In this document: positions 43,735 to 54,605 of the stretch, piece by piece | Layout: every line of letters begins with the position of its first letter | How positions within the stretch are numbered: position 1 is the stretch's first letter | From: Pseudoips prasinana | Taxonomy: Eukaryota > Arthropoda > Insecta > Lepidoptera > Nolidae | Length of the DNA: 64,000 bases | Reading direction: 5' to 3' | Assembly: GCA_951640165.1 (NCBI GenBank) | Contig: OX621250.1 | Location: 1,240,001-1,304,000 of the forward strand | Notes under the pieces: generated by a model | The model's input: the letters and a program-made list of their open reading frames with translations, nothing else | Told to the model about the DNA's origin: nothing | Database searches by the model: none | Translations under genes and position numbers: made by a program

Positions 43735-43880
43735 TAATGATATGTTTATTTACTTCTCACAAGGAAATTTACAAAACAGCATGTTCACAATTAGTACTAC
43801 AATTAAAGTGGTCCTTGTGTGAGTCTGGAGTCTGAACTAGGTCGAGACCTGTACTACAGAACTCCAGATATAAATCTAAA
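43735..43880 (-). mobile_element. LINE 3'-UTR-like repeat
   Basis: ATGTTTATTTACTTCTCACA with AAATTTACA resembles the start of the 57885-58045 repeat, and both lead to a GACCTG(T/A)A(C/T)TACAG motif. Non-coding. Confidence 0.35.
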
Positions 43881-45080
43881 GTCAGAACTACAGACTAATG
43901 TTACAATTTGTGTCACGTAAAAAATTAGTAACAATTGACTTGACCTTGCGTGGTATATTTGGAATTCTTATTTGCTGTTTTTCACCGATGCCAATCGAAC
44001 AGGGTCTTTGATTTGCGGTTTCGATTCCCGCACTTAACAAATCTTTTTATATATTGAACAAGTCAACTATTTATTATTAATTATAGGTTTATCAATGTTC
44101 ATTATTTATTTTGTAATATAATTACTCAATTTATTAATTATTATTCATGTCAGTCCAGTTTTATTATGTATTACCAATATTAAATATCGGAAGGAAATTA
44201 AAAATATAATAATTCGCTGGTAAAAGAAGCAACTATAGTTTATTTAAATCGGCAAAACTGTGAACTGATATGACATTGACGTATAAAATTTTACCAAGAA
44301 TTTTGAATATACAGTGTTCCAAAAAACAAAATATAACAAGGACCCAAAAATAAAATTTATAACACATTGCTATAAAGCATTGAGCTCATAGTAGAGAATT
44401 AAATAAATTTACTAATTATTTGATTGTGTGTTACTAAATAACACACACCCAAATAACACAACTTCAAGTATCACATTATTCCTAGTTTACATATGAAATA
44501 ACAAACATGCAAGTATAAAATTAGCTAAATAAATCACAGCTTGTACAGTAGCACTAGTTGTAGAACAAAGTTGCGTGTAGTTCACAAATAATGCACTGAT
44601 ATGGAATAACTAGTATTCGAGGTCTTGTTCACGAACATTAGTTTATTTTGTAGAATAATATGAGATGGTAAAGCGTGAGAGTAGTTATGATGAGTGATTT
44701 AGTTCGGTTTATTTATTAATTTCAAGGAAAACCAACAGCTACACAAAAAATATAAAATAGAAAATGAGAAACATAAAGGCAATTACAGGTTTTCACGGAT
44801 AGCAGCAGAGAAACACACTTACAAAAACCCAGTACCATCGGTTACAATTTGATATGATTAAAAAAAATACGAAAAGATTATCATTATGTTATGTATTATG
44901 TAACTTCATGATGTAAAGTAACCTTATTGTAGGACTGAGCCACCCCGTCCATCCTTTTTGCCAATGATGTAGATATTCGTAAGAAAGAATAGTTTCAGAT
45001 TTTAATTTTAAAACTACATATTATTAATATTTAAAAGAATTGAATGATGTTACTGAAAATAAGTTGATAATAATTGATGT
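43881..45080. other. Interval without recognised gene
   Basis: A possible SINE remnant, GCGGTTTCGATTCCCGCA, is at about 44013. Otherwise nothing is recognised in 1.2 kb. Confidence 0.4.
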
Positions 45081-45084
45081 GAAT

Positions 45085-45602
45085 TGAATTGCTTTGCTTG
45101 CTTTTCACGCCGGCAGTCGTGGGTTGGATTTGCACTTAGGACAGATATTTGTGTGCATGAACATGTCTGTTTGTACTGAGTCTAAGTGTAATTATCTATA
45201 TAAGTATGTATTTAGAAAGAAAAGTAGCATATCAGTTATTTCTTTGTTCCACGACGGTTACTTACTTAGTCAAGCTTTTTTTCAAAATATATAAACTGAT
45301 TAGGGCTTATATTTGTTGTTATTAAGTATTACTTTATTTTGTTTTTTTATTTTCTATTTTTGCAAGAATTTTCACCACAAATTCATAACTAACTTAAAAT
45401 ATTGCCTATTAGCGGAGACCTGATATTGGCTTCTTGTCGCTTATTATATTATTATCTTTGTTACCATTGTAGAGCTGTTGGTCTTCCAAGATAAAAAAAA
45501 TAAATAAATCTGGTTTCCATCGTACAAGCTCTGTTTAGTTTGGGATCAGATGGTCGTGTGTAAAAACTGTCTTCCACAAAGTCCCTGGATATTATTATTA
45601 AG
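45085..45602 (+). mobile_element. SINE-B copy split by a LINE-like 3' fragment
   Basis: The head and body at 45085-45240 (TTGCTTTTCACGCCGGCAGT, TGCATGAACATGTCTGTTTG) stop at CATATCAGTTAT. The rest, CTGGTTTCCATCGTACAAGC then TTTAGTTTGGGATCAGATGG, resumes at 45510. The 270 bp between end in AAAAAAAATAAATAAA, as a LINE 3' end would. Confidence 0.65.
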
Positions 45603-45609
45603 ATCTTAT

Positions 45610-46262
45610 TGTGTTTCTTACATTTTTTAGTTTTACACGGGCGTACGGTGGCCAACTCGTACATTTAAGAATAGAAAATCATATATATTTATACGAAGCA
45701 TAATGATTGATGAAACTCCAAAGTATTATCCCACTTTTCACAAAGAGCCGAAGCACAACGAAACCACTCCATTTCCATAATCTGTTCTAAACAACTGCAG
45801 CTTAACTGTCTGTCCTCAACTAATTAAAATGCCTAATTTAATACATTTTGTATAAATTATAATACGTTCTGAACTCTGCTTGCGTGTCGCTAAACTCTGA
45901 AGTACTTAGGACATTATTCATTTGTTGGAGCGTAGAGTAGGAACCTGCGGAGGTTGCAACACTTGGCATTCTGGCAAAATACACCCTTGCCCTGTTATAA
46001 AATTTACTAATTTGCTGTATTGATGACAACCGATATATTGCATTAATATTAATATGTTAATATTATTAATCAGCGAGTTTATTAAAAATTATCTTGGAGG
46101 TATCATAATATAGTTATTTTAATTCGATAGAGTAGCTAAGTAAAATGATTGTGTATAATCATAATACATTAAACAATTAAATTGGAAGGTGCTGGTGCTT
46201 ATAGCGCAGGTTTTCCTTTTTTAAGCACCAGCCGCACTAATTATAGTACTTACCATACCAAA
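45610..46262. other. Interval without recognised gene
   Basis: A small hairpin at 46182-46231 (AAGGTGCTGGTGCTTA against TAAGCACCAGCCGC) is noted; nothing else. Confidence 0.35.
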
Positions 46263-46539
46263 TAATGTATAAATAAATAATTTTTTTTTTTTTTTTTTAA
46301 AGATATAGTTATTAATAACATAAATACATATTAAAACTGATACAACTGACGATAATAATATCCATTTTTTGTAAATTTACGGCAATAATCTTTATACATT
46401 TGACTTGCGCAAAAAAAAATGAGCTTAAATGTTTAAAGTGTCTGCCAAATTTACATTTTTCACATGGTAACTAGTTAATTCGATATGGCTCTCAGATTCG
46501 TTCTAAAGTGGCAGCTCTTTTATGAATTGTAGTCAGGAG

Positions 46540-46661
46540 CAAAATTCTAAAAACTAAATTTTTGGCTTCGATATCGACTGTAGATCACGCCCCAAGTATC
46601 CTTTTAATAAAATATTCAATGTACAGTTTTGACTGTCCTACGATTTTAATACATGTATAGA
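46540..46661 (-). mobile_element. Helitron (family 1), 5' part only
   Basis: The complement starts TCTATACATGTATTAAAATC and runs to GCCAAAAATTTAGTTTTTAG. The hairpin/CTAG end is missing. Confidence 0.7.
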
Positions 46662-46759
46662 TATGTATTGATTACCTACAATGTACTGAAACAGTCCAAA
46701 GAGCTGTGTAAACTAACAGGTAAGATGCAGATTTAGGATCGTACTTATATCTGTTATCA

Positions 46760-46935
46760 TATATTGTGCACATGGGTCTCGATTGCACCAGCCGTGGTCA
46801 CGGATCGACTGATCTGACTGATGATCAGTCAACTCGTGGCTACGGCCGATGAAATCCATGATTTCCATACATGTTAAACCAAAAAGGTAACGATTTTCCT
46901 TAAATATTATTATATATTACCGCGATCGAGATTTC
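46760..46935. repeat. Hairpin repeat related to 26636
   Basis: GCACCAGCCGTGGTCACGGA, GGCTACGGCCGATGAAATCC and ACCGCGATCGAGATTTCTC, similar in motif order to 26636-26776. It holds a local ACTGATCTGACTGATGATCAGTC palindrome-like stretch. Confidence 0.4.
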
Positions 46936-47014
46936 TCTCACAAATAGGCTGGATATATTAACAATAACATGTCTCGCACTGCTAAGCCTATGTACATAGA
47001 ATTTGTAAGTATGC

Positions 47015-47165
47015 AACCTGTTTTATGAGAGACTGGTGCCTGAAGTAGGTTTAGAAAAACCTGTAGTACAGATCACCAGGATCCCATTCCGCGGATTGTA
47101 TCTTACATGTATCCTTGGGGGAGGCCTTAGTCCTGCAGTGTCTACTGCTGATATGATAATGAATA
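47015..47165 (+). mobile_element. LINE tail fragments
   Basis: GAGAGACTGGTGCCTGAAGT then AAACCTGTAGTACAGATCAC matches 57990-58045. GGGGGAGGCCTTAGTCCTGC then TGATATGATAATG at 47115-47165 is an RTE 3' end. Confidence 0.45.
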
Positions 47166-47388
47166 CCCGGGACATTTTATTCACACACGGTCATCTGATC
47201 CCAAACTAAGCAGAGCTTGTACTATGAAAACCATATAATTGATATGCTAATGTATACTACTTTTCTTTTGTAAATACATACCTATATAGATAATTACACT
47301 CAGACTTAGGACAAACATACATGTACATGCACACTAATATCTGTACTGAATGGGAATCGAACCAACGACCTGTGGCGTGAAACTATGT
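47166..47388 (-). mobile_element. SINE-B copy
   Basis: Minus strand: GTTTCACGCCACAGGTCGTT and GGTTCGATTCCCATTCAG, body AGTACAAGCTCTGCTTAGTT, tail GTCCCGGG. The A box end is lost. Confidence 0.75.
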
Positions 47389-48350
47389 AACGCCACTAAA
47401 CGTATTATAGATTCCTATTTACATATAAGTAGTTAAAAAAATATATTCCACAGAACAGTCCATTTTAACTCGAGCTTTGTCTGTCCTATTTCACTTACAC
47501 ATAATTTATCTCCCCACATCTGCAGCCTTTACCCCCTCAAAAAGATGCACATCCTTTATTAAACACATTATCACATCACGTTCGCACTATACATTATGCC
47601 CCGACCGGCCATCGCGATATAAAATAGGGTGGCCGGTGAAATTATACTGAGGGCGTGATCTTACACTCTTTGTTCTTGGAATATTAATATTAGAATAATG
47701 GTTGGATTTAATTGTGAAGCTTCGCACGTAGAAAATAGAAGGAGTCAATGGCGTAGAGCGATCTGGGAATTATTTTAGTGCATTGCTCGGCAGTCGGTTG
47801 TATTTCAGCATGATTTGACTGGAATTTGGAATATACAGTGATCTCCTTGTTGATTTAGTTACGTATTAAATAATGGGATCTTGGGTTCAAATCCGGGGTC
47901 GCCGAAAAGAATTAGTGGTTTTTTTCCTGGCAAGATAAAGACGTAGTAGCTGACCGGATTCTAGAGATTGACGGAGGCACACCCCCGACTCTCAAATAGC
48001 ACGTAAATTACTCAATAATATTTAAATCTTATTCGTGGTTTTTTCTATAAATCAGCATGTCCAGGTAAAAATATTGGAAATATATAGGAAAATAACTTCG
48101 GGTCTTTTATATAAGCCAGATGTGAAGTTATAAAATTAACGGAAACACATTAGGAGCTTTATGCGATAAATGGTTCAAATTCCGTCAATTATCTAAATTA
48201 AGCACTTTTAACGTTTTAAAGTGTTAAATTTTAAAAAGCGTTTGCGTTTTTCCGTTTTTTTGACGCTTTATATGTTATTTTTAAAATTATTCTTTTAACT
48301 TTTTATGTCACCTAAATTTGCATGCCGTCAAATCGGCGTAACATGCTGAA
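47389..48350. other. Mostly unrecognised; partial SINE-E
   Basis: At 47870-48005, TGGGATCTTGGGTTCAAATC and GAGATTGACGGAGGCACACC resemble the B-box part and body of SINE-E. The rest is AT-rich without features. Confidence 0.4.
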
Positions 48351-48355
48351 CCTAT

Positions 48356-48584
48356 CATCATCATCATCATCATCATCATATCAGCCGAAAGACTTCCACT
48401 GCTGGACAAAGGCCTCCCCCAAAGATCTCCACAATTGCCGGTCTTGCGCTATCCGCATCCAGCGATTTCCAGCGACCCGCACAAGATCATCGGTCCATCT
48501 TGTAGGGGGCCTGCCCACGCTGCGTCTTCCGGTTCGTGGTCGCCACTCGAGAACCTTTCTGACCCAGCGGCCGTCGGCTCTACG
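48356..48584 (-). pseudogene. RTE-type LINE, extreme C-terminus and 3' tail
   Basis: A (CAT)8 run at 48356-48379 is the complement of an ATG-repeat tail. Behind it AGACTTCCACTGCTGGACAA and GATCATCGGTCCATCTTGTA match the antisense of the RTE C-terminus, as in E2 (residues RWADDLVRVAG on the minus strand). It belongs to the same family as the LINE in E2 but keeps the 3' UTR segment with CCTCCCCCAAAGATCT, which E2's copy lacks. Confidence 0.75.
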
Positions 48585-48639
48585 AGTAACCTATACAAAA
48601 TTAATAATTAAACAATAATAATTAAATAAAAAATAATTT

Positions 48640-48795
48640 ATTAGTATATACTGTTTTGTGGGACACAGTTCTAGTTCTTAAGATTACCTTGTACTTTATA
48701 AATAAATAAAAAAAAAAAAGAAAAAAAGTGTAACACCTTGTAACCATGTTGCTGGCGAATAAATATATTTCATTTTATATTTCATTTCAATTCAT
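48640..48795 (+). mobile_element. LINE 3'-UTR fragment
   Basis: CCTTGTAACCATGTTGCTGG then CGAATAAATATATTTCATTT with repeated CATTTCATTT: AATAAA followed by a simple tail, as in insect LINE 3' ends. Confidence 0.4.
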
Positions 48796-49204
48796 TTCAA
48801 AGGTATAAGGTCTTTTTTATCTCTAGAACTAATCTCATTTCTGATCTAGTTCCTCGTGTGGTCAATGCACAAATCCTTCAATACTTGATTCTATTGGTAC
48901 ACAAAGTAACTGCTACACTACCTAACTCCCGGTACGATATTTTCAAAATCCAGTAACGTACAAACCGGGTCTTTGTGACCGACAAATTGGTTTTTCCAGA
49001 GTTTTCTATGCAACGAGTTGACGGTTACAGAACGGTTTGCTGAAAAATTGTTAACTTTGGTGTTATGTGGATAAAAAAGTATTATAGACAGGTGCGTGCA
49101 ACGTTTGCGCGATGACAAATAGAAATAGAAACAGAGTGGTTACTTTTTAGATTTCTACTAACTACAAGCTACCCAAACCTTTATTATTTATTTTATATAG
49201 GTAG

Positions 49205-49482
49205 TTAGGGCGCATTGGATCCGGTGGTAGCATTAAAGCGCGAACATCGTTATAACACCAGGTCCATTATAATAATAATACTGAATTCATACCTTAATAT
49301 AGACAGAACCATTAAGACAATATATAGTAAAATATAAATTTCAATCATTAAACCTAAACATAATCTCCTTGACAATAACTTAATACAAGCTAGCTAAATA
49401 TCACTACTATTATAAAATAAATTGTATAAATGTTTTAACATTCCGTGTACCTAAATATCTGTAACAAGTAACTAGAAATAAT
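49205..49482 (+). mobile_element. LINE 3'-UTR repeat R, copy 3, left part
   Basis: GGGCGCATTGGATCCGGTGG to GTAACTAGAAATAAT, in sense orientation. It is cut by E1 and resumes at 54760. Confidence 0.7.
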
Positions 49483-49677
49483 TGAAGGTTAAACAAACTT
49501 ACCTTAAGTGAAGTTTGACCATAATTATATGAGTCGCTGCATCCGAAGAGATTTTCATATTACACAGTAGTACACTCTTCAATGTACTGGACATCGAACA
49601 CTTTTTAGAGCTTGCAACATTAAAAAGACAAAATGTCAACGTCATTTTGGCGCCGCCACCTGGATCTCACCTCATTC
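49483..49677 (+). repeat. E1 inverted terminal repeat, left side (3' for the element)
   Basis: From 49524, ATTATATGAGTCGCTGCATC through CACAGTAGTACACTCTTCAA to GGATCTCACCTCATTC matches the complement of 54606-54759, identical over about 127 bp inward of ATTTTCATATTACACAG. The outer 41 bp (49483-49523, TGAAGGTTAAACAAACTTAC...) have no partner at the other end. Confidence 0.85.
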
Positions 49678-49786
49678 TTTTCAGAGTAACACAGCATCTA
49701 CTTAAGATTTCACTAAAGGCAAAGCATTAAAAGCAAATAACGGGAAGAAAGTATTCACAAGAATACTTTAAGGGAGGGAGGGATCG

Positions 49787-49906
49787 AAAATCTCTTCGGA
49801 TGCAGCGACTCATATAATTATGGTCAAACTTCACTTAAGGTAAGTTTGTTTAACCTTCAATTATATTTCGTCGCTGCATCCTCGAGATTTTCATATTACA
49901 CAGTAG
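49787..49906. repeat. E1 internal complementary region
   Basis: 49787-49859 (AAAATCTCTTCGGATGCAGC to GTTTAACCTTCA) is the exact complement of the left border 49483-49556. 49860-49906 (ATTATATTTCGTCGCTGCAT to TTACACAGTAG) is the exact complement of the right border. The two meet at CTTCA|ATTAT, the predicted junction of the circular form. Confidence 0.85.
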
Positions 49907-50039
49907 ATGTTTAGAGCTTTAGGGAAATCGTTAATAAGAGTATTGAACCAATACCCATAAACGAATTAATACATGCAATAATTTACTTTATCTTATTAAC
50001 TTAATCATTTTTAACTATACTTAACTATAATCAACTGGA

Positions 50040-50420
50040 ATTTTTAAATACAGGATCATTATTCGATCTGTCATAAAATTTACTAAATCCGTGGGAATTT
50101 CATGACCATCCTGCTGCCTTCCTAATCACTTCAATGGAAACGCATCGACGGACGTCTCTGCGTGGCGAGCGCTAAACGCTATACGCTTGCGTCAATATCC
50201 GCTCTCTTGCAATACTTGCTGGATACAGCGGCTGATTGTGGACACAGTTGCGTTGTGGTATATATATATATATTTTTCTTTTAGTGGTCAGAATTAACCT
50301 TTCTGCGATAGACGTGTCTCTAAACGGTCCTATTAGTTCTCTGTATGCTATCAGGGTTTTCCCTGGGCATATCTCCTTCTAATTGTGATAAAAGAATTAG
50401 ATGCGATTGAGGCCTCGCTT
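50040..50420 (-). pseudogene. Tyrosine recombinase (integrase) C-terminal remnant of E1
   Basis: In changing frames the minus strand reads CPGKTLIAYRELIGPFRDTS then IAERLILTTK, next VSTISRCIQQVLQESG, then FSARHAETS, then VSIEVIRKAAGWS-stop-NSHGFSKFYDRSNNDPVF. The order (P-x-K-T-L helix, R-H after a short gap, A-G-W-S and the final F-Y with the nucleophile tyrosine) is that of tyrosine recombinases of DIRS elements. The R-H pair and the Y in KFYDR are still visible. At least one stop and several frameshifts, plus a TATATA insertion at about 50261, make it inactive. Its position beside the internal complementary region fits DIRS order. Confidence 0.7.
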
Positions 50421-50439
50421 ACAAGAATTTTAAATATTG

Positions 50440-50697
50440 GAATCGTTATTCCTAAAATTTGAAACAACGTCTCTTATCTTAGGTTCATAAATGACAACTT
50501 TAATTTTTGATACACTTAAGGCATCCCAAAAGGCCTGCGGCCAAAGCTCGGGTGTTGAGAGTTCATCTTTATTAGATTATTCGGTCGGGGTAGCAATATC
50601 AGCGGTAGGATCCTGCGTAGCGACAACATTATCAAGAGTATGTGTAATCGGGTCAATATTATTCGGCGACAATGGAGCGTATACCCTAATTTGCTAA
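50440..50697 (-). pseudogene. DIRS gag-like (ORF1) fragment of E1
   Basis: An almost open frame reads DPITHTLDNVVATQDPTADI, a stop, then STPELWPQAFWDALSVSK and VVIYEPKIRDVVSNFRNN. The P-E-L-W-P-x-A-F-W-x-A-L string followed by Y-x-P-x-I resembles the conserved part of the gag-like protein encoded first in DIRS elements. It abuts the recombinase remnant directly, so RT, RNase H and methylase coding DNA that should lie between is missing. Assignment from memory of the family's pattern; moderate certainty. Confidence 0.5.
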
Positions 50698-52260
50698 ATA
50701 TGAATGTTCAGATGCATTATTCACATAAAATAAAATATACATTATCACCCTTATTTAAAAACGAAGTCTTAAACTAAACAACAGTTGAACTATGGATCAA
50801 GCAATATCATTTGATGGTTTTCGACTAAACCAAGGATCGCATCACGGTTCAGAAATTATATTGTTATGATGTTTGTATATTTGGTCGTTATCGAATCAAG
50901 ATTCTTTAATCTTATGCGTATTAGCCTTGACCAACGTTACGACGGTACGTATTCTAAGATTTAATGAAAATGAGTGCTCAGATACTTTATCTGCATCAGA
51001 AAAAAAATACATATTAATATGCGAGTAAGTGACCATAATCACATCATGGTTCAATAATTATATTGGGTAATGTGTTCGTATATTCGGTCATTATCGAATC
51101 ACGACTCTTTAATTTTATAGGTATTAGCTTTGATCAACAGTATGAATACGACGGAGCCTATTCCAAGATTTAATGAAAATGAATACTCAGATACATTATC
51201 TGCATTAGTAAAAAAATGCATATATGAGGAAGTGACCGTAATTGCTTCATGGTTCAGAAATAATATTAATGTTATATATGTTGTTCGTATATTCGGTCGT
51301 AATCGCATCGCGGCTATTTAATATAATCCGTATTAACTTTAACCAACTATACCGAGGACGAACGGACGGAGCGTATTCACTGATTAAATAAATATGAATG
51401 TTCAGATACATTATCTGTATCAGGAAAAATACATATTATTATACGAGTAAGTGACCATAATCGCATCACGGTTCAGAAATAATATTGGTATCGTATATTC
51501 GGTAATCAAATCATGACTCTTTAATTTTATGGGTATTAATCTTGACCAACGGTATCGATATGACGGAGCTTATTCACAGATTTGATGAAAATAAATGACC
51601 GTAAAAGCATCACGGTTCAATAAGTATATTGGTATGGTATTCGTATATTCGGTCGTAATCGCATCACGACTCTTTAAAATATACATTTTTAGACACCAGA
51701 AAACCCTCAGCTAATCTGCGTCAGATAAAACACATACATATGTGAGTAAATGACCGTAATCGCATCACGGTTCAATAAGTATATTGGTATGGTATTCGTA
51801 TATTTGGTCGTAATCGCATCACGACTCTTTAAAATATACATTTTAAGCGCCAGAAAAACTTTTTGCTAATATGTGTCAGATAAAACACATACATATGTGA
51901 GTAAATGACCGTAATCGCATCACGGTTCAATAAGTATATTGGTATGGTATTCGTATATTCGGTCGTAATCGCATCACGACTCTTAAAAATATACATTTTT
52001 AAACGCCAGCAAACCCTCTGCTAATCTGCGTCAGATAAAACACATATATATGTGAGTAAATGACCGTAATTGCATTACGGTTCAATAATTATATTCGCAT
52101 CACTACTCTTTAATATATATATATATTTAGACGCCAGCTTAGGCTACAATACATATGTGAGTAAATAACCGTAAGGCCATCATGGTTCAATAATTATATT
52201 GGTGTGGTATTCGTATATTCGGTCGTAATCACATCACGACTCTTTAAAATATACATTGTA
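50672..52260. repeat. Tandem array in E1: ~205-bp units changing to ~155-bp units
   Basis: The motif TCGGTCGTAATCGCATCACG and its variants recur at about 50881, 51085, 51294, 51499, 51652, 51808, 51961, 52095 and 52223. Spacing is 204-209 bp for the first intervals, then about 153-156 bp. Each unit holds two versions of a near-palindrome around CGTAATCGCATCACG, one in ACCGTAATCGCATCACGGT and one in GTCGTAATCGCATCACGAC. The shorter units lack the GATTTAATGAAAATGA segment. The unit near 52095 has an internal deletion. Confidence 0.85.
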
Positions 52261-53145
52261 ATAAAGTCAAATTCAACGATTTATTTGCAAATAAATATGG
52301 TTTTAGAAGTGAATGTAAGAACATTGGTAACACAACAGGCGCTTTTTTGTTTTTTTTTATTATTATTATTTAGTTGTCAATGGTATTTCTGCGTTTGGTT
52401 ACCATCTTCTCACAAAACAAGTACCACAGTATTGAGTTTTGTAAATACCTATAAGCCATATCCTGATATTAGCATATGAACGAAATCGTTTATTCAATAT
52501 GGGAGAAAGTGCTGAACGGAATGTATTTTCAGATGAGAAATTAGCTATTGTTATGTAATAAAGTTTAATGCTACAGGTTTTTTTTTTTTTGTTTTTTTAA
52601 TCATCAATTTTATTATTATGACCAAATTTCCATAAATTTTACACGCTGTGTCGTTATCGTTTTATTGACAGAGATGCAATCATTAATTCAATTGTCTCCA
52701 TTTTGAGTGCTTGTTACAAAAAAAAGCCTCTTTATTGGCTTTGCCACACTATTATGTTAGATTCACATCTCACTAGGCGAGTGAGGAACGACAATAATAT
52801 CTACTGCCAGGTTGTCTATTATCTTGCATAATCATTTTTAATTGGTGAAAAACGGAGGAAACAAGCAAAAGAAAAAGTACCTATTTCTAATTAAGGGTAA
52901 ACATTTATATTGAAAGCGTTAGAATCCTTCTTCCAGTAAATATATCAAGGTCATTTTAATTTAAAAAGTAGGCCTGAACTTGTTTTCTAGATCTGGGGAG
53001 CCCGATCTCTCTGCTAAACATAGCATACTAAATTAAAGTAAATATATGTATGCATCTAACAATAGGAGTAACCGTATCAAAATAAGGAACTACACGATAA
53101 TCTTAAATTTAATTTTAATATTGGCCTCTTATGGCTTTCTTTTTT
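52261..53145. other. E1 interior, nothing recognised
   Basis: AT-rich sequence with poly-T tracts; an open frame at 52204-52479 is not convincing. Confidence 0.4.
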
Positions 53146-53149
53146 TTTT

Positions 53150-53392
53150 TTTGAATTTTAATATTCCTGACTGCTAAGCCATACGGTGTGGGTTCGATCC
53201 CCACTCGGGACAAATATTTGTTCGATTAGCACGATTATTAGTTCCGTACCTGGGTGCAATTTATCTATAATTTGTATGTAATTACTGATATACAAGTATA
53301 TTTATCAGTTGTCTGTTGGCCCCACTATGACAACAGTACTGGTTCTGCCCAGTCTGCGATGAGATGGCAAGACATTTATTTATCGTTATTAT
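53150..53392 (+). mobile_element. SINE-C copy inside E1
   Basis: CTGACTGCTAAGCCATACGG and GTGTGGGTTCGATCCCCAC (B box), then GGACAAATATTTGTTCGATT, CTGGGTGCAATTTATCTATA and TATTTATCAGTTGTCTGTTG. Uninterrupted reference for the copy at 19905. Confidence 0.65.
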
Positions 53393-54605
53393 GTATATAA
53401 TATACTGTATAATTAACTTATAATATTCAAATTAATAGATCCAATATTTACAGCTACTTAGTTACGTAGCAAATGACTAATACCATTTCAAATTGATAGA
53501 CAAGCAATGAACAACATTTTCTCTTATACTGGATATCAAACAAAACTAATACACGTGTACCATAAACGAATTCTATTTTACACAGGTTTTTTACAACAAT
53601 CACAGTCAACTTAACTGAAAAAAACCATGTCTGCAAAACTAGCAAATCAATCACATATTCGCTATACTGGTAACCCATGTTACTAATACATGTTCTAGAA
53701 GTAGACGGGATCAACATCGGGACTTGTACTTGAGTTGTACGTGTACTTGGTTAATCAAATATAATAAAAGCATTCTGGCTATTTGCGTACGTTTCTGTTA
53801 CCTACATCTAAATAGAAACTACATTGCAGATTATTTAGAATTAAGCTATTTGAATGGTTGAATGAAAATAACCTCTATGGCATTAATGAATTCCTGGAAC
53901 TGAAAATTTTCTATTTCAGGATTCAGTCCTGTATTCTCCTTGCTAAGTGCGTCCATTATAATGTCCCCATTGTTCAGAGAACACGTGGCAGATATCTAGG
54001 TTAGTTTTGTAAATAAAGTAATCAGGTTGTAAATAATAAATCATCACAACCCCATATGATTTTAACCCAAACATTGCCCCAGGGCATTGTAATTATTAGG
54101 GTTTTACAACAGGTACATACCTGTTGTAAAAACAGGGCTTGTACTATCTGACACAAAGGGCAGATCTTATTCCATAGAATGGCTAACTGTAAAATAGGTT
54201 AGAATAATCTAATAATGCCAGAAAACATTCAGCTAGTAAAACTAAAATCTAATTATTCATAGACTCACGCCTGTTTGCCAGGGGAGTGTAATGTAATCAT
54301 AATTGGTAATAAAATAAAATGATAGTATCGTTGTAACCGTCGGTCACCTTAAGATTCAATATGTTGTATATTTGCTGGAGAGTAAGTATGTACTTACATT
54401 TTTTGCTGACACTCGGCATTTGCGTAGATTCAATCGGCACCAAATTTTTCTTCATATTCCTTCTTCGTGAACTTAAACTAGCCCATTTTTATAGGCCAAT
54501 ACAGTAATTCACATTAAATGTCACTATAATATAATTATAACACTTGTTTACTGAAAATAAAATAAAATAAAAAGAATTGATGTTTCGATGCCCAACACGA
54601 AAAGC
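53393..54605. other. E1 interior, one small palindrome
   Basis: A perfect 14-bp palindrome lies at 54102-54131 (TTTTACAACAGGTA, CA, TACCTGTTGTAAAA). A minus-strand frame at 53717-53454 has no known motif. Confidence 0.45.

Noticed and set aside
49483..49862. A separate small MITE at the left end of E1
   Set aside because: The inverted copies there are better explained as the terminal repeat plus the internal complementary region of one DIRS-like element, since the second half of 49787-49906 matches the far right border.
51130..51321. Short open frames on both strands inside the tandem array
   Set aside because: They follow the repeat unit and carry no recognisable motif.
50672..52260. CRISPR array
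   Set aside because: The repeats are 155-205 bp long with no uniform short repeat and unique spacer pattern, and the context is eukaryotic.
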